DNA of 64,000 nucleotides, taken from NCBI GenBank assembly GCA_964594115.1, contig CAZQLD010000003.1:9388-73387 (forward strand), in the 5' to 3' direction. Shown here piece after piece: positions 9,316-17,511 of this stretch. Both the position numbers and the translations under genes were made by a program. The stretch is from MFWN01 sp964594115 (GTDB lineage: Archaea > Nanobdellota > Nanobdellia > Pacearchaeales > GW2011-AR1). Position 1 is the stretch's first letter. Each line of letters begins with the position of its first letter. Below the pieces are notes generated by a model. That model was not told the origin of the DNA. It did not search any database and worked only from the letters and a program-made list of their open reading frames with translations.

Positions 9316-9996
9316 ATGCCCCAAAAGAAAAAATTCTTCAAAGTTGAAATTCCTTTGACAAATTCAACAGTAGAACTACTTGCATATTCTATAGAATCCC
9401 TAAATAAAAGAACAATAAAACTAGATTTAACAAGACAGCTAAGAGGTAAAAGTATGGAGGTTGTTTTTCAGGTAAAAGTAGAAAACAACAAAGCTACTGC
9501 AAACCCTATAAAGCTAACCCTACTACCTTTTTTTATTAGAAGAATGTTAAGGAAAAATATAAGTTATGTGGAGGATTCTTTTTCTGCAGAGTGCCAAGAT
9601 GCTCAAATAAGAATAAAACCTTTTCTTATTGCAAGAAAAAAAGTATCAAGAGCAGTAAGAAAAACTTTAAGACAAGAAGCAAAAAACTGGTTGGGAGATT
9701 ATGTTAAAAATAAACCCCACAAAGATGTTTTCTCAGATATCATAGGAAACAGACTTCAAAAACCCCTCTCTTTAAAACTCAAAAAAATTTATCCTCTTGC
9801 ACTTTGCGAAATAAGAATGCTAAAAATTGAAAAATTAAAAGAGCAAGAGAAATTAAAAGTCACACTAGAAAAAGTGAAGAAAAAAGAAGAAAAAGTTGAA
9901 GAAACTAAAAAAGCAGAAGAAAAGCCAAAGGAAAAAGTTGAGAAAGCAGAAGAAAAGCCTAAAGAAGAAAATAAAGAAGAGGAAAAGAAAAAGTAA
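9316..9996 (+). CDS. rps3ae: Small-subunit ribosomal protein eS1 (S3Ae)
   Basis: The central part (residues 1-175) matches eS1 in layout: VEIPLTNSTVELLAYS, TRQLRGKSMEVVFQVK, LLPFFIRRMLRKNISYVEDSF, and a final beta/alpha section ending PLALCEIRMLKIEK. It binds the small subunit near the mRNA exit. The last 45 residues are an unusually long run of Lys and Glu (repeats of KAEEKPKEK), predicted coiled or disordered and possibly lineage-specific. The gene sits between eL42 and NDK with one-base gaps and is surely cotranscribed with them. Confidence 0.95.
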   Translation: MPQKKKFFKVEIPLTNSTVELLAYSIESLNKRTIKLDLTRQLRGKSMEVVFQVKVENNKATANPIKLTLLPFFIRRMLRKNISYVEDSFSAECQDAQIRIKPFLIARKKVSRAVRKTLRQEAKNWLGDYVKNKPHKDVFSDIIGNRLQKPLSLKLKKIYPLALCEIRMLKIEKLKEQEKLKVTLEKVKKKEEKVEETKKAEEKPKEKVEKAEEKPKEENKEEEKKK

Positions 9997-9997
9997 A

Positions 9998-10486
9998 ATG
10001 ATTCAGCAAACACTAGTTCTAATTAAACCAGATGGAGTTCAGAGAGGACTTATTGGAGAGATTATTAAAAGGTTTGAACAAAGAGGGCTAAAAATGGTTG
10101 CAATGAAAATGGCCAATGTAGAAAAAAGCCTTGCAGAAAAGCATTATACAGAGAGTATAACAAAAAAACACGGGGAAAGAGTAAGAGATTATCTCATAAA
10201 TTACTTAACTTCAGATCCTGTAATCGCAATAATAATCCAAGGTAGCAGTGCAATAGAAACAGTAAGAAAAATTGTTGGTTCTACATATCCTGGAGAAGCA
10301 GCCATAGGAACAATTAGGGGGGATTTTGCCCACGCAAGCAAGCAGTATGTTAAAAAATTCCAAAAAGGAAAAAATCTTGTCCATGCTTCTGAAAATGAAG
10401 AAGCTGCAAAAAAGGAAATTGCGCTATGGTTCTCAGTGGATGAAATTCATGACTATAAGTTAAGTTATGATGAGCATATTATTTAA
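9998..10486 (+). CDS. ndk: Nucleoside diphosphate kinase
   Basis: NDK transfers the gamma phosphate from ATP to other NDPs through a phosphohistidine. The product has the opening TLVLIKPDGVQRGLIG, the substrate-binding RGDFA segment, and the active-site histidine at residue 129 in NLVHASEN. At 162 residues it is close to the usual 140-160. The frame extends further upstream, but the ATG at 9998 directly follows the eS1 stop and gives the normal N terminus, so it is the true start. It is the last gene of the eL42-eS1-NDK operon and converges on the HAD gene. Confidence 0.96.
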   Translation: MIQQTLVLIKPDGVQRGLIGEIIKRFEQRGLKMVAMKMANVEKSLAEKHYTESITKKHGERVRDYLINYLTSDPVIAIIIQGSSAIETVRKIVGSTYPGEAAIGTIRGDFAHASKQYVKKFQKGKNLVHASENEEAAKKEIALWFSVDEIHDYKLSYDEHII

Positions 10487-10494
10487 ACAAAATC

Positions 10495-10911
10495 TTAGAA
10501 ATCAATTTCTTTTAAACTAAAATCAGCCCCTCGTAGGGAATCATGATATTGAATAACTTTAAAATGGCATGCCCCAGAATTCCTTGCCCCATCTATATCT
10601 TTATCAGAATCTCCTATAACTAACAATTCTTCTGCATTTATTTTATAATCTTTTATTATTTTTGAAAAATCTTTAGGAGTTTGTTTTAACTCATAAAATC
10701 TGTCAAACGCCTCCACATTAACCCCAGACTCTTTTAAATCTATTTTTAAGTTTATCAAATCTGCATCAGATGCTCCAACTACTTTAATTCTTTTATCTCC
10801 ACATTTGCGAAAAAATCCTTCCAAGCCCTTTCTTGGAGGCAACAAATTCTCAGCATCCTCGCTAGCTAAAACTGTTCCATAAATATCTAAAGCGATAACT
10901 TTAATTACCAT
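10495..10911 (-). CDS. HAD-superfamily hydrolase with a DxY motif
   Basis: This is a compact HAD protein (138 residues). Motif I is LDIYGTV (Asp9, Tyr11), motif II ends in VVGASDA, and motif IV is VIGDSDKDIDGARNSG. Phosphatases of the superfamily carry DxD; the second Asp is replaced here by Tyr, as in L-2-haloacid dehalogenases (DxYGT). There is almost no cap domain, which large-substrate or protein phosphatases also lack. The ATG at 10911 lies 25 bp from a TATA box (TTTAAAAG at 10932-10939), so it is chosen over the upstream GTG at 10923. Substrate unknown. Confidence 0.8.
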   Translation of the reverse strand: MVIKVIALDIYGTVLASEDAENLLPPRKGLEGFFRKCGDKRIKVVGASDADLINLKIDLKESGVNVEAFDRFYELKQTPKDFSKIIKDYKINAEELLVIGDSDKDIDGARNSGACHFKVIQYHDSLRGADFSLKEIDF

Positions 10912-10962
10912 ACTAACACACACCCAAAATACTTTTAAACCTTTTATTATTCTAATTCTTAG

Positions 10963-11037
10963 GCCTCAGTAGCTCAGTTGGTTTAGAGCAATTGCCTTGT
11001 AAGCAATAGGTCGCAGGTTCGAATCCTGCCTGAGGCT
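10963..11037 (+). tRNA. tRNA-Thr (anticodon TGT)
   Basis: The acceptor strands GCCTCAG and CTGAGGC pair perfectly. The anticodon stem ATTGC/GCAAT encloses CTTGTAA, giving TGT. The T arm is GCAGG-TTCGAAT-CCTGC, and the D arm contains AGCTCAGTTGGTT. There is no intron and no encoded CCA. It lies between the divergent HAD gene and the 3' end of the GINS gene. Confidence 0.97.
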
Positions 11038-11047
11038 TTTCAAAGAA

Positions 11048-11605
11048 TCAGTCATCATTAACAGTGTCTGCTTTAGTATCTGCAATAAGGATATTAGCAA
11101 TCTCAACTGGCAAATTTACAATATCTCCTTTTTTAAATGGTCCAAGCTTCTCGCCATCTAAACCTAAAAACTCTTCTGTATCCAATAAAAATGTTATTAA
11201 TTTATTTTTCTTTTTTTCCTCTTCCTGGCCATTAAGTAATTTTGTCAAATTTTTATCACCTTCTCCCATGCTCTCCATTATTTTATCAAACACCTCTTTC
11301 TCAAAAGCCAGCATATTCTCATAATCTCTTTTTGAAATTCCAGTCTCAGCAGCAACAAAAGCTAAATTAAGTAATTTCTTTTTCCTTCTTAGTATCAGTT
11401 CTTTAAACATAGAAATAGCATTTTCAAACTGTTTTTTTGTTTTTGAAATAGCCTCAGAGAATATATCCGGAGATTTTTCAGAGATAGTCTTTTTTTCCTT
11501 CAGATAAGTAGCAACCTCTTGAACAAAATTCTTATTTAATTGCTGTAATTGCTCTGAATATCTTTCTTTTCTCAAAGCTTCATAAATATCATTATAAGTT
11601 ATCAT
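11048..11605 (-). CDS. gins51: GINS complex subunit, Gins51 type
   Basis: GINS joins MCM and the GAN/Cdc45 nuclease in the archaeal replicative helicase. The N-terminal A domain starts TYNDIYEALRKERYSEQLQQL and contains the conserved helix LRRKKKLLNLAF; the small B domain follows at the C terminus (GPFKKGDIVNLPVEIANILI). The A-then-B order identifies the Gins51 branch rather than Gins23. The 185 residues are typical. The partner GAN is encoded about 6 kb downstream. A second GINS gene is not in the window, so the complex here may be homomeric or its partner may be elsewhere. Confidence 0.88.
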   Translation of the reverse strand: MITYNDIYEALRKERYSEQLQQLNKNFVQEVATYLKEKKTISEKSPDIFSEAISKTKKQFENAISMFKELILRRKKKLLNLAFVAAETGISKRDYENMLAFEKEVFDKIMESMGEGDKNLTKLLNGQEEEKKKNKLITFLLDTEEFLGLDGEKLGPFKKGDIVNLPVEIANILIADTKADTVNDD

Positions 11606-11699
11606 ATGCCTAGTATCTTCTTTTTTCCAAAATTAAAAAGAAAATTTGGTTTTTAATAATTATTGTAATACAAAATAAATTAATTTAAATGTATTTAAA

Positions 11700-12956
11700 T
11701 TAAGCAAATCCAATCTTCTTTAAAAACTCTTTCCCATAAATTTTGCCAAGCTTGCCTTTCTTCGCCTGAACCTCATTAAAAGCAACACATCCATCTTTCT
11801 CAACCTTTTCCTTGCCTTGCCCTCCAAAAAGCAAAACAGGAACCGGATCCGCAGAATGGCTTTTTAAATTACAAGGAGTAGAATGATCTGCGGTTACTGC
11901 CACCCTTACCTTGTTTTTTATGGCAAATTTCTTTAAAAATGAGAAAAATTTCCTATCAATCAGCTCAATCATTGCTTTTTTTTGATGGGGTTTATTATCG
12001 TGCCCAGCAGAATCTGTTTCTTTAAAATACACTAAAAAATAATCAAACTGTTTTCTCTTTTTCTTAATTATACTTATTGATTTTTTAATCTCTAAAGCTA
12101 AATTTTTTCTAAAGTTTTTGTATGCATCATGACCTTTAAATTCTATTGCTTTGAAGTCAAACAAATTAATCCCTAATGACTTACAAACCCCCTTCATAAC
12201 TGGAACAGAAGTAGAACAGACCCATTGCCCATATTTTGTTATTTTTTTAACAGAGATTCCTGGAGATCTCAAAAGAAGAATATTTGCAGGATAAAAACCT
12301 CTTTTCCTTCTTAGCTCATTGAGGGGATGTTCATTTAGCTTTAAAAAAGATTGTTCCACAAATTCATTTAGCATATTAGTTGTATACTCACTATTCTCGT
12401 CTTCATCTAAAGGTTCAGAAAATCTAAACTTACCTTGCTCAGATTTATCTGTAGGTTGATGTGCAGGATCCATTTCTGTTATATTATCTGAAAAACCACC
12501 TCTTAAAACTAAAATGCCCCTATGCTGAAGTGTCGCCTTAAAAATATACTTACGGGGTAAAAAGATTTTATTTATATCTTTAGCTAAAACTTGAGCCTCT
12601 TTTGTAGTTAAGGTTCTTCCTGCTCTTCTATCTATTACATTTTTATCTTTAAGATTATCAATTGTTGCAAAATTAGCTCTTAAAGCTAAATCTCCTCTAT
12701 CTAATTTTATCCCTTCCCCCATAGCTTCTAACCAGCCTCTTGGATAATCTTGCCAGTTTTGGCCAAACATAGAAATAACAGCTTCATGAGTTCCAGGAAC
12801 AAAATCCTCATGCACAGGATACAGCAAACCAAGTTGTCCTTGTTCTGCCATGTAATCTAAATTGGGTTTTTCTGCTACTTCTAAAGGAGTCCTTCCACCA
12901 AGTTGCCTGCAAGCCCTGTCCCCTAATCCATCAATTATTATTAATATACCTTTCAT
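11700..12956 (-). CDS. apgM: 2,3-bisphosphoglycerate-independent phosphoglycerate mutase, archaeal type
   Basis: The enzyme interconverts 3- and 2-phosphoglycerate in lower glycolysis or gluconeogenesis. It belongs to the alkaline phosphatase superfamily: an N-terminal metal site (IIIDGLGDRA, Asp9), C-terminal ADHSTPC with following His and DPVPVLL, and a DSAGHDNKP metal segment. The length (418) fits ApgM. The residue expected to be the serine nucleophile is Thr56 in VPGTHEAVISMFG, and the usual following Asp is His. Thr can act as nucleophile in this superfamily, so activity is possible but unproven. A TATA element about 25 bp upstream suggests a leaderless message. Confidence 0.9.
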   Translation of the reverse strand: MKGILIIIDGLGDRACRQLGGRTPLEVAEKPNLDYMAEQGQLGLLYPVHEDFVPGTHEAVISMFGQNWQDYPRGWLEAMGEGIKLDRGDLALRANFATIDNLKDKNVIDRRAGRTLTTKEAQVLAKDINKIFLPRKYIFKATLQHRGILVLRGGFSDNITEMDPAHQPTDKSEQGKFRFSEPLDEDENSEYTTNMLNEFVEQSFLKLNEHPLNELRRKRGFYPANILLLRSPGISVKKITKYGQWVCSTSVPVMKGVCKSLGINLFDFKAIEFKGHDAYKNFRKNLALEIKKSISIIKKKRKQFDYFLVYFKETDSAGHDNKPHQKKAMIELIDRKFFSFLKKFAIKNKVRVAVTADHSTPCNLKSHSADPVPVLLFGGQGKEKVEKDGCVAFNEVQAKKGKLGKIYGKEFLKKIGFA

Positions 12957-13096
12957 ACAAAGATTAAGAAGTTCAAATTTATAAACTTAATTGTATTAGA
13001 TTAGCTAAATTATTATTTTTATCGACGATAAAGAGAATAAATTTGTCTTTCCAGAATATTAGTAAATATTATAAACCATTCTTGAGTATAATTCTT

Positions 13097-14272
13097 ATGT
13101 TTGAATTTTTTAAGAAAAAACTAAAGTCTTGGATTGGAAAAAGTAAAGAAGAGATAGAAGAAAAAGCAGAGGTAAAAGAAGAAGAAAAGCCAGAGATAAA
13201 AAAAATAGAAGAAGAAGTTGAAGAGATTGAAAAAGAGGTTGAAGAAGTTGAAGAAATAGGAGAAAAAGCAGAAGAAAAGCCAGAGATAAAAAAAATAGAA
13301 GAAGAAGTTGAAGAGATTGAAAAAGAGGTTGAAGAAGTTGAAGGAGAAAAAATAGAACTAATAAGCAGAGAAGCTCCAACAATAGAAGAACTTGGAAAAG
13401 AAAAAACAAGTATCTTTAAAAAAATAAAAGGAAAATTTTCTTACAAACTCTCAGAAGAAGATTTCGAAAATATATTTGAAAAATTAGAACTCCTCTTACT
13501 TGAAAATAACGTGGCTTTAGAAGCCACTGAAAGCATAAAAGAACAACTTAAAGAAGAACTCCTGGAAAAAGAAATAAAAAAAGAAAATCTAGAGCAAGAG
13601 ATAAAACAAGCATTAAAAAAAGCAATAGAAAATATTTTGATTGAGCCTGATGATATTCTAAGTCTTGTAAAAGAAAAACAACCTTTTGTTATTGTATTTT
13701 TTGGTATTAATGGCACAGGAAAAACAACAACAATAGCTAAACTCGCCAATTTCTTTAAACAAAATAATATTTCCTGTGTTTTAGCAGCTTCTGATACATT
13801 TAGAGCAGCTTCAATAGAACAGCTTCAAGAACACAGTTCTAAACTAAATATTAAGCTAATTAAACATGATTATGGAGCAGATCCTGCAGCAGTAGCTTTT
13901 GATGCAATAAAGCATGCAAAAGCACATAACATACAAGTTGTTTTAATAGATACTGCTGGAAGAATGCATACAAAAGAAAATCTTCTAAATGAAATGGAAA
14001 AAATCTGCAGGGTTACAGATCCAGACTTAAAAATATTTGTGGCAGAAAGCATAGCTGGAAATGATGCAATTCAGCAAGCAAAAAACTTCGATGAATCAAT
14101 AGGTATTGATGGAAGTATTCTAACAAAAGCAGATGTTGATGAAAAAGGTGGAACAGCCATTTCTATAAGCTATGTAACAAAAAAGCCGATTCTTTATCTA
14201 GGAATGGGCCAAAATTACGAAGATTTAGAACTCTTTAATAAAGAAAAATTTATTGAAAAATTGGGATTGTGA
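13097..14272 (+). CDS. ftsY: Signal recognition particle receptor FtsY
   Basis: FtsY is the membrane-associated SRP receptor GTPase that docks SRP54 at the translocon. The product (391 residues) has a very acidic Lys/Glu N-terminal A region (about residues 20-90) with an exact internal duplication, then the NG domain with G1 GINGTGKTTT (203-212), DTFRAAS, DTAGRMHT and TKADVDEKGGTAIS. The frame runs further upstream, but the ATG at 13097 lies 25 bp from a TATA box (ATATTATAAA at 13066-13075) and gives the usual amphipathic start MFEFFKKKLKSW. Its partner SRP54 is two genes downstream. Confidence 0.95.
   Translation: MFEFFKKKLKSWIGKSKEEIEEKAEVKEEEKPEIKKIEEEVEEIEKEVEEVEEIGEKAEEKPEIKKIEEEVEEIEKEVEEVEGEKIELISREAPTIEELGKEKTSIFKKIKGKFSYKLSEEDFENIFEKLELLLLENNVALEATESIKEQLKEELLEKEIKKENLEQEIKQALKKAIENILIEPDDILSLVKEKQPFVIVFFGINGTGKTTTIAKLANFFKQNNISCVLAASDTFRAASIEQLQEHSSKLNIKLIKHDYGADPAAVAFDAIKHAKAHNIQVVLIDTAGRMHTKENLLNEMEKICRVTDPDLKIFVAESIAGNDAIQQAKNFDESIGIDGSILTKADVDEKGGTAISISYVTKKPILYLGMGQNYEDLELFNKEKFIEKLGL
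13181..13343 (+). repeat. In-frame tandem duplication inside ftsY
   Basis: A 73-base unit at 13181-13253 recurs without a change at 13271-13343, a period of 90 bases or 30 codons. It duplicates the acidic EEKPEIKKIEEEVEEIEKEV segment of the FtsY A region. Zero divergence between the copies points to a recent expansion or ongoing concerted change in copy number. Confidence 0.92.
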
Positions 14273-14357
14273 ATTTCTGGAACTAAAAAACAGAAAAGGA
14301 AGCATTTATAAAAGGGACTAATCTGTTTTTAGATAATAAAATTTAATAAACTATAAA

Positions 14358-14548
<191 letters not shown>

Positions 14549-14558
<10 letters not shown>

Positions 14559-14570
14559 TCATATTCAGAA
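14549..14570 (+). terminator. Hairpin across the cold-shock stop codon, T-rich downstream
   Basis: Arms TTCTGAAT and ATTCAGAA pair over eight bases around a six-base loop that includes most of the TAA stop codon of the cold-shock gene. T-rich DNA (AATTTTTTCTTATTTTG) follows within 20 bases, as at archaeal termination sites. It may end the short cold-shock transcript or protect its 3' end. Confidence 0.5.
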
Positions 14571-14647
14571 ACTCTTTGACTAGAATTTTTTCTTATTTTG
14601 TTTAACATATACACTTAATTTATAAACATCTCTTTTTTATTATATTT

Positions 14648-16027
14648 ATGTTATCATCATTAGGCTCGGCATTAAAGAAAACATTTGACAAGTTAGCTGG
14701 AAGCATTTTCCTAGATAAAAAAACTATTGATGCTGTTGTTAAAAATCTTCAAAGAGCACTAATAGAAGCAGATGTTAATGTTGCTTTGGTTGCAGAACTA
14801 AGTGAAAAAATAAGAAAAGCAGCTTCTGAAGAGAAAATCAAAGGGAAAAACATAGATAGAAAAGAACATCTCGTAAAACTTTTGCATGATGAGATTCTAT
14901 ATATGCTTGGAGGTGAGAAAAAAGAATTAGATATTAAAGGTAAAAAAAGAATTATGATGTTGGGGTTGTATGGTGCAGGAAAAACAACATCAGTTGCAAA
15001 ATTAGCCCTTTATTACAGTAAAAGAGGAAAAAAACCATGCCTTCTTGGATTAGATGTACACCGCCCAGCAGCACCTGACCAGCTTGAACAACTAGCTAAA
15101 AAAATCAAAATTCCTGTTTTTATTGATAAAAAAGAAAAAGATCCTCTAAAAATTTACAAGAATTTTCAAAAACAACTTGAAGCATATGACTTAATCTTAA
15201 TTGATACTGCAGGTAGGCACTCTCTTGATAAAGAACTTATTAAAGAAATAGAAGAACTGGAAAAAGAAATCAATCCAGATTACCTGTTGTTAGTAATGCC
15301 TGCTGACATTGGCCAGGCTGCAAAAAAACAAGCTTCTGAATTTCAAAAAGCATGCAAAATTAATGGAGTCATAATAACAAGAATGGATTCTTCTGCTAAA
15401 GGCGGAGGAGCTCTCACAGCTTGTGCAGAAACACAAGCCCCTGTTTTTTTCATAGGAACAGGTGAAAAAATGCCAGACATAGAAACATTTGTACCTTCTG
15501 CTTTTATTTCTAGAATTTTGGGGTTAGGAGATTTAGAAAGTTTAATAGAAAAAGTCAAAACAGCCACAGAATTCGATGGAAAAAAACAGAAAAAATTAAA
15601 AAAGAAACTTGAAGAGGGAAAATTTAATTTAAGAGATTTACAAGAACAACTAAAATCAGTAAAATCTCTTGGCAGTCTATCAAAAATAACAGAGATGATC
15701 CCTGGTTTAGGAAAAGCAAAGATTCCAGAAAATCTTTTAGGCGCACAAGAAGATAAAATTAAAAAATGGAGCCATATAATAGACTCAATGACAGAAGAAG
15801 AAATTGAAAACCCGGAAATACTAGAAAAACAAACTTCTCGACTTAAAAGAATAGCTAAAGGCTCTGGAACCTCCACTACAGACATAAGACAACTCCTCAA
15901 ACAACATAAGCTTTTAAAAGATATCGCCTCAGGAGGAGATATTGCAGATATAGACCCTTCTCAAGGATTAAGCCAAAAACAACTTCAAAAACTTGCAAAG
16001 AAGTTTGGGAAGAAGATTAGGCTTTAA
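14648..16027 (+). CDS. srp54: Signal recognition particle protein SRP54
   Basis: SRP54 is the GTPase and signal-sequence-binding subunit of SRP. Residues 1-90 form the N helical bundle, 91-295 the G domain (GLYGAGKTTS at 106-115, DVHRPAAPDQLEQL, DTAGRHSLD, TRMDSSAKGGGAL), and about 320-459 the methionine-poor M domain with the RNA-binding SGTSTTDIRQLLKQ helix. At 459 residues it is full length. A TATA box (ATTTATAAAC, 14618-14627) is 26 bp upstream, giving a leaderless message. Its 3' end overlaps the convergent small gene by 11 bases. Confidence 0.97.
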   Translation: MLSSLGSALKKTFDKLAGSIFLDKKTIDAVVKNLQRALIEADVNVALVAELSEKIRKAASEEKIKGKNIDRKEHLVKLLHDEILYMLGGEKKELDIKGKKRIMMLGLYGAGKTTSVAKLALYYSKRGKKPCLLGLDVHRPAAPDQLEQLAKKIKIPVFIDKKEKDPLKIYKNFQKQLEAYDLILIDTAGRHSLDKELIKEIEELEKEINPDYLLLVMPADIGQAAKKQASEFQKACKINGVIITRMDSSAKGGGALTACAETQAPVFFIGTGEKMPDIETFVPSAFISRILGLGDLESLIEKVKTATEFDGKKQKKLKKKLEEGKFNLRDLQEQLKSVKSLGSLSKITEMIPGLGKAKIPENLLGAQEDKIKKWSHIIDSMTEEEIENPEILEKQTSRLKRIAKGSGTSTTDIRQLLKQHKLLKDIASGGDIADIDPSQGLSQKQLQKLAKKFGKKIRL

Positions 16028-16256
16028 AATTAATATGCCAACCTTTTTTGTCTCTTCTGATAATAGCCAAATAATTCAAATTATTTTCACTAAAAATTTC
16101 GTTTTTAACAACATAGGCCTCAAAAATTTCTTCGTCATCATTCTTTTTAATTATTTTCAGATACAAAGCTTTCTCTCCAGGAAGCCTTGCTTCACTAAGT
16201 ATATGAATAACATTTTCATTGTTGATTAATTTCTCTATAGGGATATATTTTTTCAT
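16017..16256 (-). CDS. Conserved-looking 79-residue protein, unknown
   Basis: The frame encodes a soluble mixed alpha/beta protein (MKKYIPIEKLINNENVIHIL at its start, GWHINFKA at its end) with no recognised motif. Support for a real gene is the TATA element exactly 25 bp upstream, shared with the divergent bud32 gene, and sensible codon composition. Its length and charge pattern resemble the 86-residue protein at 18828-19088, but that similarity is only impressionistic. It overlaps the end of srp54 by 11 bases in tail-to-tail orientation. Confidence 0.65.
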   Translation of the reverse strand: MKKYIPIEKLINNENVIHILSEARLPGEKALYLKIIKKNDDEEIFEAYVVKNEIFSENNLNYLAIIRRDKKGWHINFKA

Positions 16257-16275
16257 AATTTTTTAGATTACTTAG

Positions 16276-16287
16276 TTTTTTAAATAA
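16276..16287. promoter_or_regulatory. Shared symmetric TATA element of a divergent gene pair
   Basis: The start codons at 16256 (minus) and 16306 (plus) are 50 bp apart, and the self-complementary TTTAAA core (16279-16284) sits 25.5 and 24.5 bp from them. Both genes would therefore be read as leaderless messages from one TATA element used in both directions. Confidence 0.6.
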
Positions 16288-16305
16288 TATTATAGTTAAC
16301 TATAC

Positions 16306-16905
16306 ATGAAACCCAAAATAATCCAGCAAGGAGCAGAAGCTATCTTAATTAAAAAAAAAGGGTATTTAATAAAAGATAGGATCAAAAAAGGCTACCGCCT
16401 GCCTGTCTTGGATGAAAAGCTGCGTAAACAAAGAACAAGAAAAGAAGCCAAGCTCCTTGACAAAACCTCTTCTCTGATTTCTGTTCCTGAGGTTATTGAA
16501 ACAAATAACAAGGATAAAATAAAAATGCAGTTCATCAAAGGAAAAAAATTATCTGAACATCTAGACAATATGAAAAATTCCATAAAAATATGTGAAGAAA
16601 TTGGCAAACAAGTATCTATTTTACATGATAATGATGTTATACACGGAGATTTAACAACCTCAAATATGATTTACAATAAAAAAGTTTATTTTATAGATTT
16701 TGGTCTGGGAGTTCATAGCCACAGGATTGAAGACAAAGCTGTAGACTTGCATCTTTTGAGGAAAGCGTTAGAAGCCAAACACTTCTTGCACTGGAAAGAA
16801 TTTTTCTCTTCTGTCTTAAAAGGATATAATAGCAAAGATAAAGAAAAAGTCTTAAAACAGTTAAAAAGAGTAGAATCAAGAGGAAGATATAAGAAAGGCT
16901 TTTAA
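16306..16905 (+). CDS. bud32: KEOPS complex kinase/ATPase Bud32
   Basis: Bud32 is the small atypical kinase of KEOPS, which makes t6A37 in ANN-decoding tRNAs together with Kae1. Visible motifs are QGAEAILIKK (residues 7-17), the catalytic HGDLTTSNM (113-121) and metal-binding DFGLG (131-135), and the Arg/Lys-rich C-terminal tail RVESRGRYKKGF that contacts tRNA. It is a stand-alone 199-residue protein, not fused to Kae1 as in some archaea. Its promoter is the symmetric TATA shared with the divergent gene. Confidence 0.95.
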   Translation: MKPKIIQQGAEAILIKKKGYLIKDRIKKGYRLPVLDEKLRKQRTRKEAKLLDKTSSLISVPEVIETNNKDKIKMQFIKGKKLSEHLDNMKNSIKICEEIGKQVSILHDNDVIHGDLTTSNMIYNKKVYFIDFGLGVHSHRIEDKAVDLHLLRKALEAKHFLHWKEFFSSVLKGYNSKDKEKVLKQLKRVESRGRYKKGF

Positions 16906-16929
16906 ATTAAGTTTATCTATTTCTTACAT

Positions 16930-17031
16930 AGCCCCGTAGTCTAGCGGTCAAGGATGCTGCCCTTTGGTCCAAATCATAAGATTTGCTAAGGCAGAAAGGC
17001 AGTGACCCGGGTTCGAATCCTGGCGGGGCTA
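16930..17031 (+). tRNA. tRNA-Gln (anticodon TTG) with an intron of about 29 nt
   Basis: The acceptor strands AGCCCCG and CGGGGCT pair fully, the T arm is CCGGG-TTCGAAT-CCTGG, and the anticodon stem CTGCC/GGCAG (16957-16961 and 16998-17002) encloses CTTTGG with anticodon TTG. Roughly 16968-16996 must be removed to leave a seven-base loop. The intron holds a CAAATC/GATTTG hairpin. Unlike tRNA-Val, the expected central helix of the bulge-helix-bulge is not clean, and a second GGCAG at 16990-16994 offers a competing pairing, so exact splice sites are uncertain. Confidence 0.88.
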
Positions 17032-17088
17032 TTTTGCTACTCTCCAATTCACAATAAGATTTTTAAATGCAAAAAACAAAGATTTAAA

Positions 17089-17463
17089 ATGACTAAAGGA
17101 AAAACAAGGGATAAAAAGGCAGACAGCTTAGAGAAAGAAAAACCAGTATGGTTCAAATTCAGTAATGAAGATGTAGAAGCAATTGTTTTAAAACTCGCAA
17201 AACAGGGTTTAACATCAGAGAAAATTGGCCTTGCCCTAAGAGATACTTATGGTATCCCAACAACAAAACTTTCTGGGAAAAAAATCAGCCAGATTTTAAA
17301 AGAAAATAAACTGTACAAAGATGCGGAGTTTGAAAATCTTGAAAAAAAACAGCAAACAATTAAAGAACACCTAGCAAAAAATAAGCAGGATGAAAAATCA
17401 AAAAGAGCCTTAACAATAATAACTGCAAGAATTTCTAAACTTAAAAAATATAAAAAGAGGTAA
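17089..17463 (+). CDS. rps15: Small-subunit ribosomal protein uS15
   Basis: The archaeal/eukaryal form of S15 is recognised from KPVWFKFSNEDVEAIVLKLA, the loop GLTSEKIGLALRDTYGIP, and the C-terminal helical part LTIITARISKLKKYKK. It binds the central domain of small-subunit rRNA early in assembly. The frame opens inside the tRNA-Gln gene, but the ATG at 17089 lies about 24 bp downstream of a TATA element (TTTTTAAATG at 17060) and gives the expected N terminus. It is directly upstream of the GAN nuclease gene, a pairing found in many archaea. Confidence 0.95.
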   Translation: MTKGKTRDKKADSLEKEKPVWFKFSNEDVEAIVLKLAKQGLTSEKIGLALRDTYGIPTTKLSGKKISQILKENKLYKDAEFENLEKKQQTIKEHLAKNKQDEKSKRALTIITARISKLKKYKKR

Positions 17464-17511
17464 ACCTACATAAACTTTGAAAATCTTTGATTTTCACTGT
17501 TAAAAAACAAA

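Noticed and set aside
13110..13409. 99-residue Leu/Phe-rich minus frame opposite ftsY
   Set aside because: The antisense of a Glu/Lys repeat always reads as Leu/Phe/Ser; it is not a membrane protein.
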